From positions 62,981,589-63,045,588 of the forward strand of contig NC_090757.1 in NCBI RefSeq assembly GCF_036898095.1: 64,000 nucleotides of DNA, read 5' to 3'. The notes under the pieces were generated by a model, which saw only the letters and a list, made by a program, of their open reading frames with translations, was not told where the DNA came from and searched no databases. Shown here one piece after another: positions 11,420-20,788 of the stretch (position 1 is the stretch's first letter; every line of letters begins with the position of its first letter). A program made the position numbers and the translations under genes. This DNA is from Palaemon carinicauda. Taxonomy: Eukaryota > Arthropoda > Malacostraca > Decapoda > Palaemonidae.

Positions 11420-12300
11420 TCTCGCAAACGAGGGAGAAGTCTTCCCGAAGGAGGACATCGCCAAAGACAAGCTTTCTCCCAGCTCTATGGGAAAAAAGCG
11501 TAGGCTTAATAATCTCTCTCTCGTGAACGAGAGTGAAGTCCTCCCGAAGAATGACATCGCCTAGAACAAGCTTTCTCCCAGCTCTATGGGAAAAAAAGCG
11601 TAGGCGTAAGAAAAACTCTCTCGCGAACGAGAGAGAAGTCCTCCCGAAGGAGGACATCGCCTAGAACAAGCTTTCTCCCAGCTCTATGGGAAAAAAGCGT
11701 AGGCTTAATAATCTCTCTCTCGTGAACGAGGGAGAAGTCCTCCCGAAGGAGGACATCGCCAAAGACAAGCTTTCTCCCAGCTCTATGGGAAAAAAAGCGT
11801 AGGCGTAAGAAAAACTCTCGCTAACGAGAGAGAAGTCCTCCCGAAGGAGGACATCGCCTAGAACAAGCTTTCTCCCAGCTCTATGGGAAAAAAGCGTACG
11901 CGTAAGAAAAACTCTCTCGCGAACGAGAGAGAAGTCCTCCCGAAGGAGGACATCGCCAAAGACAAGCTTTCTCCCAGCTCTATGGGAAAAAAGCGTAGGC
12001 TTAATACTCTCTCTCTCGTGAACGAGAGTGAAGTCCTCCCGAAGGAGGATATCGCCAAAGACAAGCTTTCTCCCAGCTCTATGGGAAAAAAGCGTAGGCT
12101 TAATAATCTCTCTCTCGTGAACGAGAGTGAAGTCCTCCCGAAGAAGGACATCGCCTAAAACAAGCTTTCTCCCAGCTCTATGGGAAAAAAAGCGTAGGCG
12201 TAAGAAAAACTCTCTCGCGAACGAGAGAGAAGTCCTCCCGAAGGAGGACATCGCCTAAGGCAAGCTTTCTCCCAGCTCTATGGGGAAAAAGCATAAGCGT
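11420..12300 (-). repeat. 99-base tandem repeat array encoding 33-residue repeats
   Basis: The landmark 'agctctatggg' recurs at 11481, 11580, 11680, 11779, 11877, 11975, 12074, 12173 and 12273, so the period is 98-100 bases over nine units. On the minus strand a 99-base unit is 33 codons; the frame stays open for 196 codons (12251-11661) with recurring 'SSFGRTSLSFARE' and 'FFSHRAGRKLVLGD'. Each unit also has a hairpin-forming 'ctctctcg.gaacgagag' part. The array lies in the 5' half of B1. No function is known; a related module recurs singly in B5 and B6. Confidence 0.8.
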
Positions 12301-12317
12301 AAATAAAAATCACTCTC

Positions 12318-12351
12318 TCTCTCTCTCTCTCTCGCGAGAGAGAGAGAGAGA
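12318..12351. repeat. 34-base perfect (CT)n/(AG)n palindrome
   Basis: A run of CT dinucleotides meets a run of AG dinucleotides at the centre CTCGCGAG (12331-12338), giving two perfectly complementary 17-base arms with no spacer. It is the terminal, expanded version of the 'ctctcgcgaacgagag' hairpin of the neighbouring 99-base repeats. Confidence 0.85.
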
Positions 12352-12871
12352 AGTTCCCCTCGAAGGAGGAACATCAAGTTGAAGGTTGACAGCGAATGCT
12401 ACCTCGTAATGAGGGCAGCTCACGAGCCACCACATGGAGCGCAGGATAACGAACAAGGCAGCTGTAGCACCCGGCCTTGTGTTCTACGTCACTGTTACCT
12501 GTGAAAAAGGGAAGTTGTTATCAATTACAATTCATGCTCCGTTGCACAAAATACACTATTCGGGGAATAAGTCACCTTCCTTGTAAGATAATTCCTCGAA
12601 AGGGAGCTGAACTGTAATACACTTTAATTCAGTAATGAAACAAACACACGGCAGTGTTGAGAACCTGCCGACCATCAGTCGCAGGGAAGGGCGGCAATGA
12701 CAACTCCCTTACGGCGGAGGCAGTTGGATACAATGTCAACAGCAATTAAAGTTACACGTATCTAACAACATATATTTCCATTTATACATATATACACTCA
12801 TATATATGTAAGATAAATGAAAACACACAAGAAAAATGTTATTTTCATTATAAAATAAATTTTTGAACATA

Positions 12872-13024
12872 CTTACCTGGTGGTTATATATATAGCTTAC
12901 GTCCCTGACGTCACAGCAAAAAAATTCAAAACTCGCGCCAATCGCCGATTGGATAGCCAGGTGTGCTACCCATGCGCCCCTGGCGAGGTACCCGGAAACC
13001 ATTCCCTCGGTATTCATATCTTCC
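12872..13024. repeat. A2 terminal inverted repeat (low-coordinate copy)
   Basis: It pairs with 19444-19597: 'cctggtggttatatatatag', then 'acgtccctgacgtca', 'ttcaaaactcgcgccaatcg' and 'ggtgtgctacccatgcgcc' all recur inverted at the other end with a few differences. It holds TGACGTCA at 12906-12913. Confidence 0.85.
12906..12913. promoter_or_regulatory. TGACGTCA palindrome in the A2 terminal repeat
   Basis: CRE-type octamer, present at the same place in A1 (4838-4845) and at the other A2 end (19551-19558), in a context 'acgtccctgacgtca'. Such sites bind ATF/CREB-type bZIP proteins in animals (established knowledge). A role in element transcription is inference. A3-A5 lack it. Confidence 0.45.
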
Positions 13025-13070
13025 ATGCCTCTAGTCTCTAGAGGGGAGGAGGGGGGGATTTTAATTACAT

Positions 13071-13161
13071 ATAACCACCAGGTAAGTATGTTCAAAAATT
13101 TATTTTATAATGAAAATAACATTTTTAAACACAAGACTTACCTAGTGGTTATATATATAGC
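13071..13161. repeat. ICR of A2
   Basis: The first half (13071-13122) is the inverted copy of the outer left end. The second half ('catttttaaacacaagactt' and the following 'ggttatatatatagct') is the inverted copy of the outer right end. Together they equal the reverse complement of the joined ends. Confidence 0.85.
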
Positions 13162-13608
13162 TGATTAACACATTTGGTGGAGGGTTAGAGACAGCCAATA
13201 TAGTTGGAATTCTGCTTAAGAGTTTCTAAAATACAAAACAAACTTAAGGGTTTCGTACCTGATAAGGAAGCTGACTTCAATGATTGCCATTATGTCTGCT
13301 ATCCTTATGAGATCCAGCGGTCCTCTCAGGGGGCTGAAGATCCCTAGGAGCTGCCAACCAGTGATCACACCTCTTTATGACAGAGCCTCCTCTAACACCC
13401 AATCCGGGGCAGTATCAAGGAACAAAAAAGACCACCTGACAAATCAATGATTGCGGAAGACTGTCACAATCTCCACAAGACAACCATAAAATCACCAAAT
13501 AAAAGTTCCAAGAGAAAGAAAAGGTATTAGGATTATGGGAAAGTAGTGGCGGATCCTTCTCCCACTACTATACCCGCTGCTACAAACGGTCCCAGAGTAT
13601 ATCGGTCA

Positions 13609-14600
13609 TCATATAGTCTGGACATTTTTCAAATAGTGTGAGGCGAACACAGATTTGCTTCTCCAGAAGGTTGTGTCTATAATGCTTTGCAAGGAACAAT
13701 TTTGCTTGAATGCCACTGAAGTTGCCACTGCTCTTACTTTGTGGGTCTTTACTTTCAAAAGACTAAAGTCTGTCTCACTGCAGTAAGAATGAGCCTCTTT
13801 AAATAGAAGTCTAATAAAGTAAGATAGAGCATTCTTGGACATTGGCAAGGAAGGTTTCTTCACCGAAGCACCACAGTGCTTCCGACTTGCCTCTTAAAGT
13901 CTTTGTTCTGTCTAAGTAAAACTTGAGGGCCCTTACTGGACATAAAACTCTCTCTAGCTCGTTTCCAACCACGTTCGCCAGGTGCGAAATCTAAAAGGCC
14001 TTAGGCCAAGGTTGGGAAGGGCGCTCGTTCTTAGCGAGAAAACCCAATTGTAATGAGCAGATCGCTTTACCGTCCTGAAAACCCACATTTCTACTAAAAG
14101 CATGGACTTCACTAACCCTCTTGGCTGTTGCCAGACTAAACAAGAAAAGGGTTTTCATCGTGAGGTCCTTCATAGATGTAAAGTGCAGGGGTTCAAACCT
14201 GTCACTCATCAGAAATTTTAACACAACATCCAGATTTCAAGCTGGTGAATCCTGGTGTTATTGTTTTGTTGTCTCAGAGGATTTAATTAGTTCTTGTAGA
14301 TCCTTATTATTTGAAAGATCCAGGTTCCTGTGCCTGAACACAATCGGCAACATACTCTTGTATCCCTTGATAGTTGACGTAGAAAAACTTTGTTTCTTTT
14401 TCAGGAATAAAAGAAAATCAGCAATCTGAGCTACAGAGGTACTGGAAGAGGAAACAGAGTTGACCCTGCACCATTCCCTGAAAACTTCCCACTTGGATTG
14501 ATAGACTCTGATGGTTGAGACCTCCTAGCCCTTGCAATCGCCCTAGCTGCCTCCTTCAAAAAGCCTCTAGCTCTTGTGAGTCTTTCGATAGTCTGAAGGC
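13609..14600 (-). pseudogene. A2 tyrosine recombinase, frameshifted
   Basis: The frame from 14224 to 13991 covers 'MSDRFEPLHF' and the first catalytic Arg region 'LATAKRVSEVHAFS'. After a frame change, 13863-13609 covers 'MSKNALSYFIRLL', the HxxR motif 'KTHKVRAVATSVAFKQ' and 'FWRSKSVFASHYLK' with the presumed nucleophile Tyr. The catalytic set (R, HxxR, Y) is still readable. At least two frame changes and a stop after 'PWPKAF' (13991) separate the pieces. N-terminal helices are readable near 14560-14400 in a further frame. It follows RNase H directly, as in other DIRS elements. Confidence 0.85.
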
Positions 14601-16631
14601 AATTAGTCGAAGACTTTGGAGATTATGATAGTGTCTTACCAAGTGAGGCTGTCTGAGTAAATCTACTCGTAAAGGGAGGCTTCTGGGAGTATCCACCATC
14701 CATTCCAGTACCTCTGTGAACCATTCTCTTGAGGGCCAGAGGGGGGCTATCAAGGTCATTCTGGTCCATTTGTTTGTCACAGACTTTTGAAGAATTTTGT
14801 ACAGAATCTTGAACGGAGGAAAAGCCTACACATCTAGATTTGCCCAACCTAGCAGGAATGCGTCTGTGTGTACTGCCTCAAGATCTGGCACTGGGGAGCA
14901 ATATGTCTCTAGTCTCTTGGTCTTTGCAGTCGCGAAAAGATCTATTCAAGGGCGACCCCAAAGTTCCCACAGACTCTTGCACACCTCTAGGTGTAGAGTC
15001 CACTCCGTGGATAGGACTTGTCCTTTCCTGCTGAGACCGTCTGCCAAAACATTCCTTTCCCCCTGGATGAACCTTGTAAGTAAGGTCACCTGTCTTTCCT
15101 TTGCCCAAATGAGCAGCTCTCTCGCTGTCTCGCAAAGGGAAATAATGTGTGTTCCTCCTTGTTTGGCAATGTAGGTCAATGCCGTGGTGTTGTCTGCATT
15201 GACTTGAATCACTTTGCTTCATACTGACCCTTCGAAGCTCTTCAGGGCCAAAAGAACTGCAAGTAGCTCCTTTTGATTTATGTGGAAAGACTTCTGAATC
15301 TCCATCCACACCCCTGATGCTTCCACATTGCCCAGTATTGGCCCCCACCCCGAGTCCGAGGCGTCGGAACACAACACTAGGTCTGGGCTCTTCAGTTCTA
15401 ATGAGCAACCTTCTTGAAATTTGATCGGGTCGTTCCACCACTGCAGGCAGTGTCTCATTGACTTCGTGATCGGAACACACACCTTCTCCAAATCCTTCTC
15501 CTTGTTCCAGCAAGAGTTGAGGTGAAATTGGATTGGTCGAAGGTTCAGCCTTCCCAGAGAGATGAACTGTTCCAAAGAGGAGAGAGTTCCCAACAGACTC
15601 ATCCACCTCCTCGCAGAACACCTCTGCTCTCCTAGAAACGCACGTATCTTCTCTAGTGCTTGCTCCGTCCTTAAGGGAGACGGAAAAGCCCGAAAAATCT
15701 GACTCCAAATCATCACTCCTAAATATATAATCACTTGAGAAGGTATCAGTGAAGCTTTGTCTTTGTTGACTAGAAGACCCAATTCTTCCGTCAACTTCAA
15801 AGTTGTCTGAAGATCCTTCAGACAGCGATCTTGAGAGCGGGCTCTTAAAAGCCAATCGTCCAGGTACAGGGAGGCTCTGATGTCTCTTGAGTGGAGCATC
15901 CTTGCTACATTGAGCATAAGTCTCGTAAAGACATGTGGGGCGGTGTTGCGGCCGAAACACAGGGCTCGAAATTGAAAGACTTCTCCTCGGAAAACGAATC
16001 TCAGAAAGTGCTTGAACTTTGGATGAATCGGGATATGGAAATAAGCATCCTGAAGGTCCAGTGATACCATCCAGTCGCCTTTCCTTACCGCTGCAAGCAC
16101 CGACTTCGTCGTCTCCACTGAGAACTTTGTTGTCTGGATGAAGTTGTTGAGAGCACTTACGTCCAGAACTGGATGCCATCCCCCTGAGTTCTTGGGAACT
16201 ACGAAAAGGCGGTTGTAAAAGCCTGGTGACTTCCAGTCCTGTACTTTTTCTACAGTTCCCTTCTCCAACATGAAAGACACTTGTAGCTGTAATGCTTGCC
16301 TCTTTAATTCCTCCCTGTACTTGGGAGAGAGATCCACAGGAGTTAACCTTAGAGGGGGTTGATTTATAAAAGGGATCCTGTAGCCCTTCCTTAGAAGTTG
16401 GACTGACCAAGGATCTGCACCCCTCTTCTCCCACACCTGCCAGTAGATGTTTAGTCTGGCTCCTACTGCCTGAAGGCGAAAGCAGTCAGACTCTGCTTCG
16501 CCCTGTTCTTGCTCCTCTTTTCTTAGTCCCCCTTCCATCTGATCTGAAGTTATCTCTAATGGAAGGTCTTCCTCGAAAGGGCTGAGAAAACTTTTGAAAA
16601 GGAGCAACCTCTTTAGGTTTGCGGCTAACAA
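14556..16631 (-). pseudogene. A2 reverse transcriptase / RNase H, with in-frame stops
   Basis: The RT palm is complete at 16631-15219 (470 codons). The DIRS pattern is clear: 'FVVPKNSGGWHPVLDVSALN', the first catalytic block 'SLDLQDAYFHIPI' (about 16060-16020), 'FQFRALCFGRNTAPHVF', and the active-site YLDDW (near 15866-15852). RNase H follows with 'LCSDASDSGWG' (first Asp), 'NQKELLA' (Glu), 'VNADNTTALTYIAKQGGT' (Asp) and 'NVLADGLSRKG' (Asp), then the conserved 'RMTLIAPLWPSREW' block. The frame is interrupted by TGA at 15219, TGA at 14946, a TAG near 14829 and a stop at 14556. The N-terminus overlaps the gag end by about 145 bases in another frame, the usual DIRS layout. Confidence 0.9.
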
Positions 16632-19242
16632 AAGAAGGTGGCAACACTTTCCTTGCCGTCTTCAAGACCAGGTCTTGAGTGGCCTTCTGTGTTAATGAAG
16701 AAGAAATCTCCCTAATAAGGTCCTGTGGGAACAGAGATGACAACAGTGGAGAATATAATAATTCTGATTTCTGAAAGGATGAAACTCCCACAGACAGGAA
16801 CGAACACAATTGGGCTCTCTTTTTGAGAATTCCTGCTGTAAAAATTGCAGCTAACTCATTAGCCCCGTCTCGCAAAGCCTTATCCATGCATGACATGACG
16901 TGGATTAGGTTCGAAGAGTCTCCTTCCTTGAGTGTAGTCATCTTTTTGCCCAAGGGCCCCAGAGTCCAATCAAGGAAATTACATACCTCGAAGGCTCTGA
17001 AAACACCTTTGAGTAAATGGTCTAATTCAGAAGTAGACTAAAACACCTTAGTCTTCCTCATGGCCGATCTACGAGGAGCGTCTACCAGGCTTGAGAAATC
17101 TCCTTGGGCAGAGGCAGGAACTCCCAAGCCGAGAACCTCTCCCGTATCGTACCAAACACTAGATCTAGAAGCCAACCTAGTAGGGGGAAATGCGAAGGCC
17201 GCTTTCCCTTGCTCTTTCTTGGCACCCATCCAGTCTCCCATTAATTTAAGTGCTCTTTTAGATGAACGAGAGAGCACCAATTTAGTGAACAGAGACTTTT
17301 TCTCAAGTTTCCCTAGAGTAAACTCTGATGGAGGCGATCATGGAGCCACAGGAATAAAAGACTCTGGGAACTCAAAAGGAAAAATCTTCATCAGCTTCTT
17401 TAAGTCTACCGAATGACGAAAAGATTTAGAGTCCTCATCCTCAGATAACTCCTCAAAGGGTTCGGAAGGTGAAAGAGGAACATCAGCTTCTTCCTCTGAT
17501 AACAAGTCTCGCTGCTCCTCAGAACGCTCGCGATCCGCACGGTCAGAGTTAAGAACCATTGCATTAAGTTCAAAGTCCTGTCTAGATGTTTGTTGTTCTG
17601 CATCGCATACAAGAGGGCGGTCGATGTAAGAACGCTTGCGTTCCGATGAATGCTTAATGAGAGGACGCCTGGCGTCACGCTCGCGTTCAGCTGAACGCTC
17701 GATGGGAAGACGCTTGCACTCTGAACGCTCGATGAGGTCACGCTCTACGTCACGCTCTGGAGGATGCTCGCGTTCTGTTGAACGCCTAACATCAAGCTCT
17801 ACGTCACGTCGTGGAGGACGCTCTCGTTCTGTTGAACGCCTGACATCACGCTCTACGTCACATCGTGGAGGACGCTCGCGTTCTGTTGAGCGCTCGACGG
17901 GAGGACGCTCAAGAGCACGCTCGACATTACACCTAGCTGAACGCTTGAAAGCGCTTTCAGCAGAACAATCACAATCACTGCTAAGCACATGAACAGCAGC
18001 TCGATTAGGAGAACGCTCGACTTCCTGAAAGCCCAAGAGATCAGCCTTTCGTGGAGAACGTTTACTTTCCCTATCATCTCTGTGCGTAGCCGCACACTCA
18101 ACGCGTTTAGAAACTTTATCACCAAGCGTTCGCCGACTCTCTGCCTTGCGCCACTTAGTGTTAAGAGAGGAGGATTCAGTAGGTTGGTAGCCTTTCATAA
18201 AAATTGAAAGTTTTTGCTGCATTTCTTGCAACATCTTAAAATTAGAGTCTTGCGAAACACTAATCGCAAGTTCTTCCTCTCCATCGCTCAAAGACCGCTT
18301 AGAGCGAACAGCGGGTGAGATCCAATCTGAAGGAGGCGAAGGAGCATGAAAGGATGTTACGGCCAGGTCGGATAATTGCTCAATAGCAGGACTATTTTCA
18401 ACTAATGCCCTAGCAGGCCGCTTAGAAGGCAAGCTTCCTTCAGACAAAAAACGTTCAAGACTGTTCCAATGACTACAGCCTGCTTGCGATGTCCTGGAAG
18501 GACATGGGTCAATTTTCCTCTTAAGAGATCTAGAAGTTTGACTCCAACCTCTTTTAGGTAAATCATCCTCCGATGATGAGCCAAACTTTTTAACTTCGCC
18601 TTTTCTAGGCTAAGAGCGAACATCCTGGGAAAAATCACGAAAGCTCGAGGGAACGTCTGCTCGGGAAGTAATGCCTCTCGTTTCCTTTCGTCTTTCGACA
18701 TTCCTTCTCCCAGGGGTTGGGGAGCTTAGAAGAAGTCCAGGACTAGGAGAACGACAAGCCCGAGCAGGCGTACCCTCCACAGCACTAATAACACTCACTG
18801 TACCTTTAACACTTTCACTTTTTAGCTGTTTAACATCAGCCAATAACTGAGTTCTATCCGCAGCGACAGACTCTACCTTCGTACCCAATGCCTGGATAGC
18901 CAACATATCTTTAAGTGTTGGTTCATTCATGATACTCGTAGCGGGATCTGGAACTACCACTACAGGAGAAAGAATAGGAACAGTGACATAGGAAGAGGAA
19001 CCTTTAGAAGAAAGAGAAGAACTACGTCTTACCCTATCTTTATAATATAATATAATAATATAACAATCGAAATTAAGCCACTCATGATCAGACAAAATAA
19101 GGCATTCATCACACCTATCATCAAGTTTACAAACTTTACCCCTACATTTAATGCATAATGAATAAGGATCAATGGAGGCCTTTGATAAACGGGTCTTACA
19201 CCCACTAGCACACACCCTAAAACCACTAGAGGGGGTAGCCAT
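16486..19242 (-). pseudogene. A2 gag-like ORF1, one frame with three stops
   Basis: A single frame of 919 codons runs from an ATG at 19242 to a stop at 16486, broken at 18610 (TAG), 17338 (TGA) and 17038 (TAG). The N-terminus has a Cys-rich motif ('YSLCIKCRGKVC' then 'RCDECLILS') like the small zinc motif of other DIRS ORF1 proteins. An AT-rich insertion codes 'IIILYY'. The middle (17600-17960) is an Arg/Glu-rich repeat with units like 'RRSTERERPPRRD'. The C-terminal part has 'GDWMGAKKEQGKAAF', 'MSCMDKALRDGANELA' and a basic Arg/Gly tail suited to RNA binding. No retroviral CCHC knuckle is seen. Confidence 0.8.
17640..17960 (-). repeat. Short degenerate repeats coding an RE/RS-rich stretch in A2 gag
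   Basis: Units around 'cgctcgcgttctgttgaacg' and 'ctacgtcacg' recur several times. On the minus strand they encode alternating 'VERSTERERPP' and 'RDVELDVRRS' segments, rich in Arg, Glu and Ser. Their charge pattern suggests a disordered, RNA-binding region. Confidence 0.65.
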
Positions 19243-19443
19243 TTTGAACTTTCACAGAGAGATCAAATACAAGCAAGGGTCAAAAAATCAATATCCAAAC
19301 ATATAACTAGAGTATCCAAACGAGAAATCAATCAAGCGAGAGTCAAAAAACCAGAATTATTGTACTTCACCAAAGGGATAGCAATAATCAGTCAAAGCGC
19401 GAGGAGAATATCCAACCAATGTTACCGCTAGCGCCGCAGGGAA

Positions 19444-19597
19444 GATATGAATACCGAGGGAATGGTTTCCGGGTACCTCGCCAGGGGCGCATGGGTAGCA
19501 CACCTGGCTATCCACTCGGCGATTGGCACGAGTTTTGAATTTTTCTGCCATGACGTCAGGGACGTAAGCTATATATATAACCACCAGGTAAGTCTTG
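19444..19597. repeat. A2 terminal inverted repeat (high-coordinate copy)
   Basis: Inverted partner of 12872-13024. It holds TGACGTCA at 19551-19558 within 'ccatgacgtcagggacgtaa' and ends in 'ataaccaccaggtaag'. It lies upstream of gag and so is the side from which element transcription is expected to start. Confidence 0.85.
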
Positions 19598-19607
19598 TGT
19601 TTAAAAA

Positions 19608-19881
19608 CAAAAAATAAAAATAAAAAATAAACAAAAAACATCAAGGCAAGTCTTTGCGGGAGAGAAGGGCAGCATGTCCGTCCTCTACCGAGCCAAAAAG
19701 TAAAGTGGTCACTCAGCCGAGAGGTGTGAGTGAGCGGGGTAGCCAGTCTACCCCACCCCCCCACTCGCTAACTAGCGGATGGGGTAGTTATCCCTCACTA
19801 AAATTATCATGGCTCGTCTTTCAGCTGCGCCGAAAGTAATACCCTATAAATAGCGAAGGTTTGTATCTGTGTCGGAACAAA
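19608..19881 (-). mobile_element. B1 right terminus, separated from its body by A2
   Basis: After a short A-rich stretch (19608-19640) it carries 'gccaaaaagtaaagtgg', 'gtgtgagtgagcgggg', 'ctagcggatggggtag' and ends 'gaaggtttgtatctgtgtc' plus GGAACAAA. It is inverted relative to 6640-6845, showing that it is the other end of B1. Confidence 0.8.
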
Positions 19882-20437
19882 CAGAATTACAATTATCTAA
19901 ATCAGCTAAGAATATTTACTAATAGTGAGAACCACTGACCCTCCGAAGGGAAGTGTTCCCCACAGAGAAAACCTGAAAAGTTAAAATACAATTGAAAAGT
20001 TAAAATACAATTACATTTTCACTAAAAATAATTGAGACAAACAATCGGAAGAGCAACCTAACCCGCGCACGGGAAAGGAGCTTCCCCAATAGTACACTGT
20101 TGTTGTAAAGGTGAACGACCTCGAGAAGCGAAAGACCGTAGTCAATCTTTGAGAGGCCACATTCCCTTTGCTCAAAAAACCATGTTTCACATAGGAAAAA
20201 AGGAAAAGGCGAAGACAATAGTTGAATGAAGAGGGTCCAGGCAATGACGATTCAACTGCGGTGGCCGAGTTAACGGTTATATGCCGACAGGAAGACCGAT
20301 GGACCAAAGAGGGAGAGGTCGTTCCCCATGAAGTGGAACTGTGCTGGCCTTGCTAATGTACGCAAGTGTCATTGTCGGATATGTATCACACACACAGCAC
20401 AAACACTGAAAAGGAAACTTATCACATTTCTATACAC

Positions 20438-20440
<3 letters not shown>

Positions 20441-20506
<66 letters not shown>
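20441..20506. repeat. (AT)n microsatellite at the Tigger insertion site
   Basis: About 33 TA/AT dinucleotides directly abut the left end of the Tigger element. The corresponding B5 sequence (55855-55880) has only short 'acatatacagtacagtatat' text, so the array expanded in B2. Confidence 0.9.
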
Positions 20507-20509
<3 letters not shown>

Positions 20510-20528
20510 TGATACCTCGGTAGTCGAA
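20507..20528 (+). repeat. Tigger left terminal inverted repeat
   Basis: CAGTGATACCTCGGTAGTCG then A; it matches the inverted right end with one mismatch (G for C at base 17). Further inside, 'tcgaac' and 'ttcggtactcgacc' motifs recur at both ends as subterminal repeats, probable transposase binding sites. Confidence 0.9.
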
Positions 20529-20788
20529 CGACTCTATACTCGAACAATTCGGAGTTCGACCAAAATTTTCGAGAAATTTTTGCTGCGGTGCTCGACCAAA
20601 AATTCGGTACTCGACCAGCCGAACACGTGACGACCGCATGGGCTTTGTGATGATCGCGCCATCTCGGCCACTCTCGCTTGTTCGGGAAGCATCAGTTCTC
20701 TCGAGAGCGTCACTCAGACAACGCGCGATCAGCATTCGTTGTGATTTAGTGATTTTCAGTGCTTTTAATTGCTTTTTTAGCTTTCATA

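Larger units (their letters stand above)
12836..19607 (-). mobile_element. A2: full-length family A DIRS element inside B1
   Basis: About 6.8 kb, with an inverted repeat at each end, an ICR at 13071-13161, and gag, RT/RNase H and recombinase all on the minus strand. The left joint is 'cacaagaaaaat|gttattttc' and the right joint 'gtgtttaaaaa|caaaaaa'. No target duplication is visible. It is the only copy in the window with a readable RT palm. Stops and frameshifts in all three genes show it is no longer autonomous. Between 13165 and 13600 lies non-coding 3' leader. Confidence 0.9.
4750..19881 (-). mobile_element. B1: family B DIRS element, carrying A1 and A2
   Basis: The left end begins 'gacaaatttggaagtaat' (4750), where A1 is inserted. 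B1 resumes at about 6615 after a deletion, has an ICR at 6753-6845, is interrupted again by A2 (12836-19607), and ends 'gtgtcggaacaaa' near 19881. Its ICR carries the variant 'ttccgacacagatacaaac', matching the B1-specific right end 'gtttgtatctgtgtcggaa'; this shows that the two ends belong to one element. Without the guests it is about 6.5 kb. RT is not recognisable and only recombinase and RNase H scraps remain. The 5' part holds Arg-rich and 33-residue repeats. Confidence 0.75.

Noticed and set aside
11024..11557. Several overlapping long ORFs on both strands, Arg/Ala/His-rich
   Set aside because: They come from short CG-rich repeats that leave many frames open. No conserved domain is seen and they sit inside B1.
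12318..12351. CRISPR-like or terminator hairpin
   Set aside because: The window is eukaryotic; the repeats here have no spacer structure and belong to a transposon.
14878..16434. 518-codon minus-strand ORF
   Set aside because: It overlaps the real RT/RNase H frame of A2 (16631-14556) in another frame and shows no domain.
17636..17992. Plus-strand Arg/Ser-rich ORF resembling an SR protein
   Set aside because: Antisense of the repeat part of A2 gag; the RS pattern comes from the repeat units.
20328..20735. ORFs with long Tyr-Ile runs on both strands
   Set aside because: Translation of the (AT)n microsatellite and of the Tigger terminal region.
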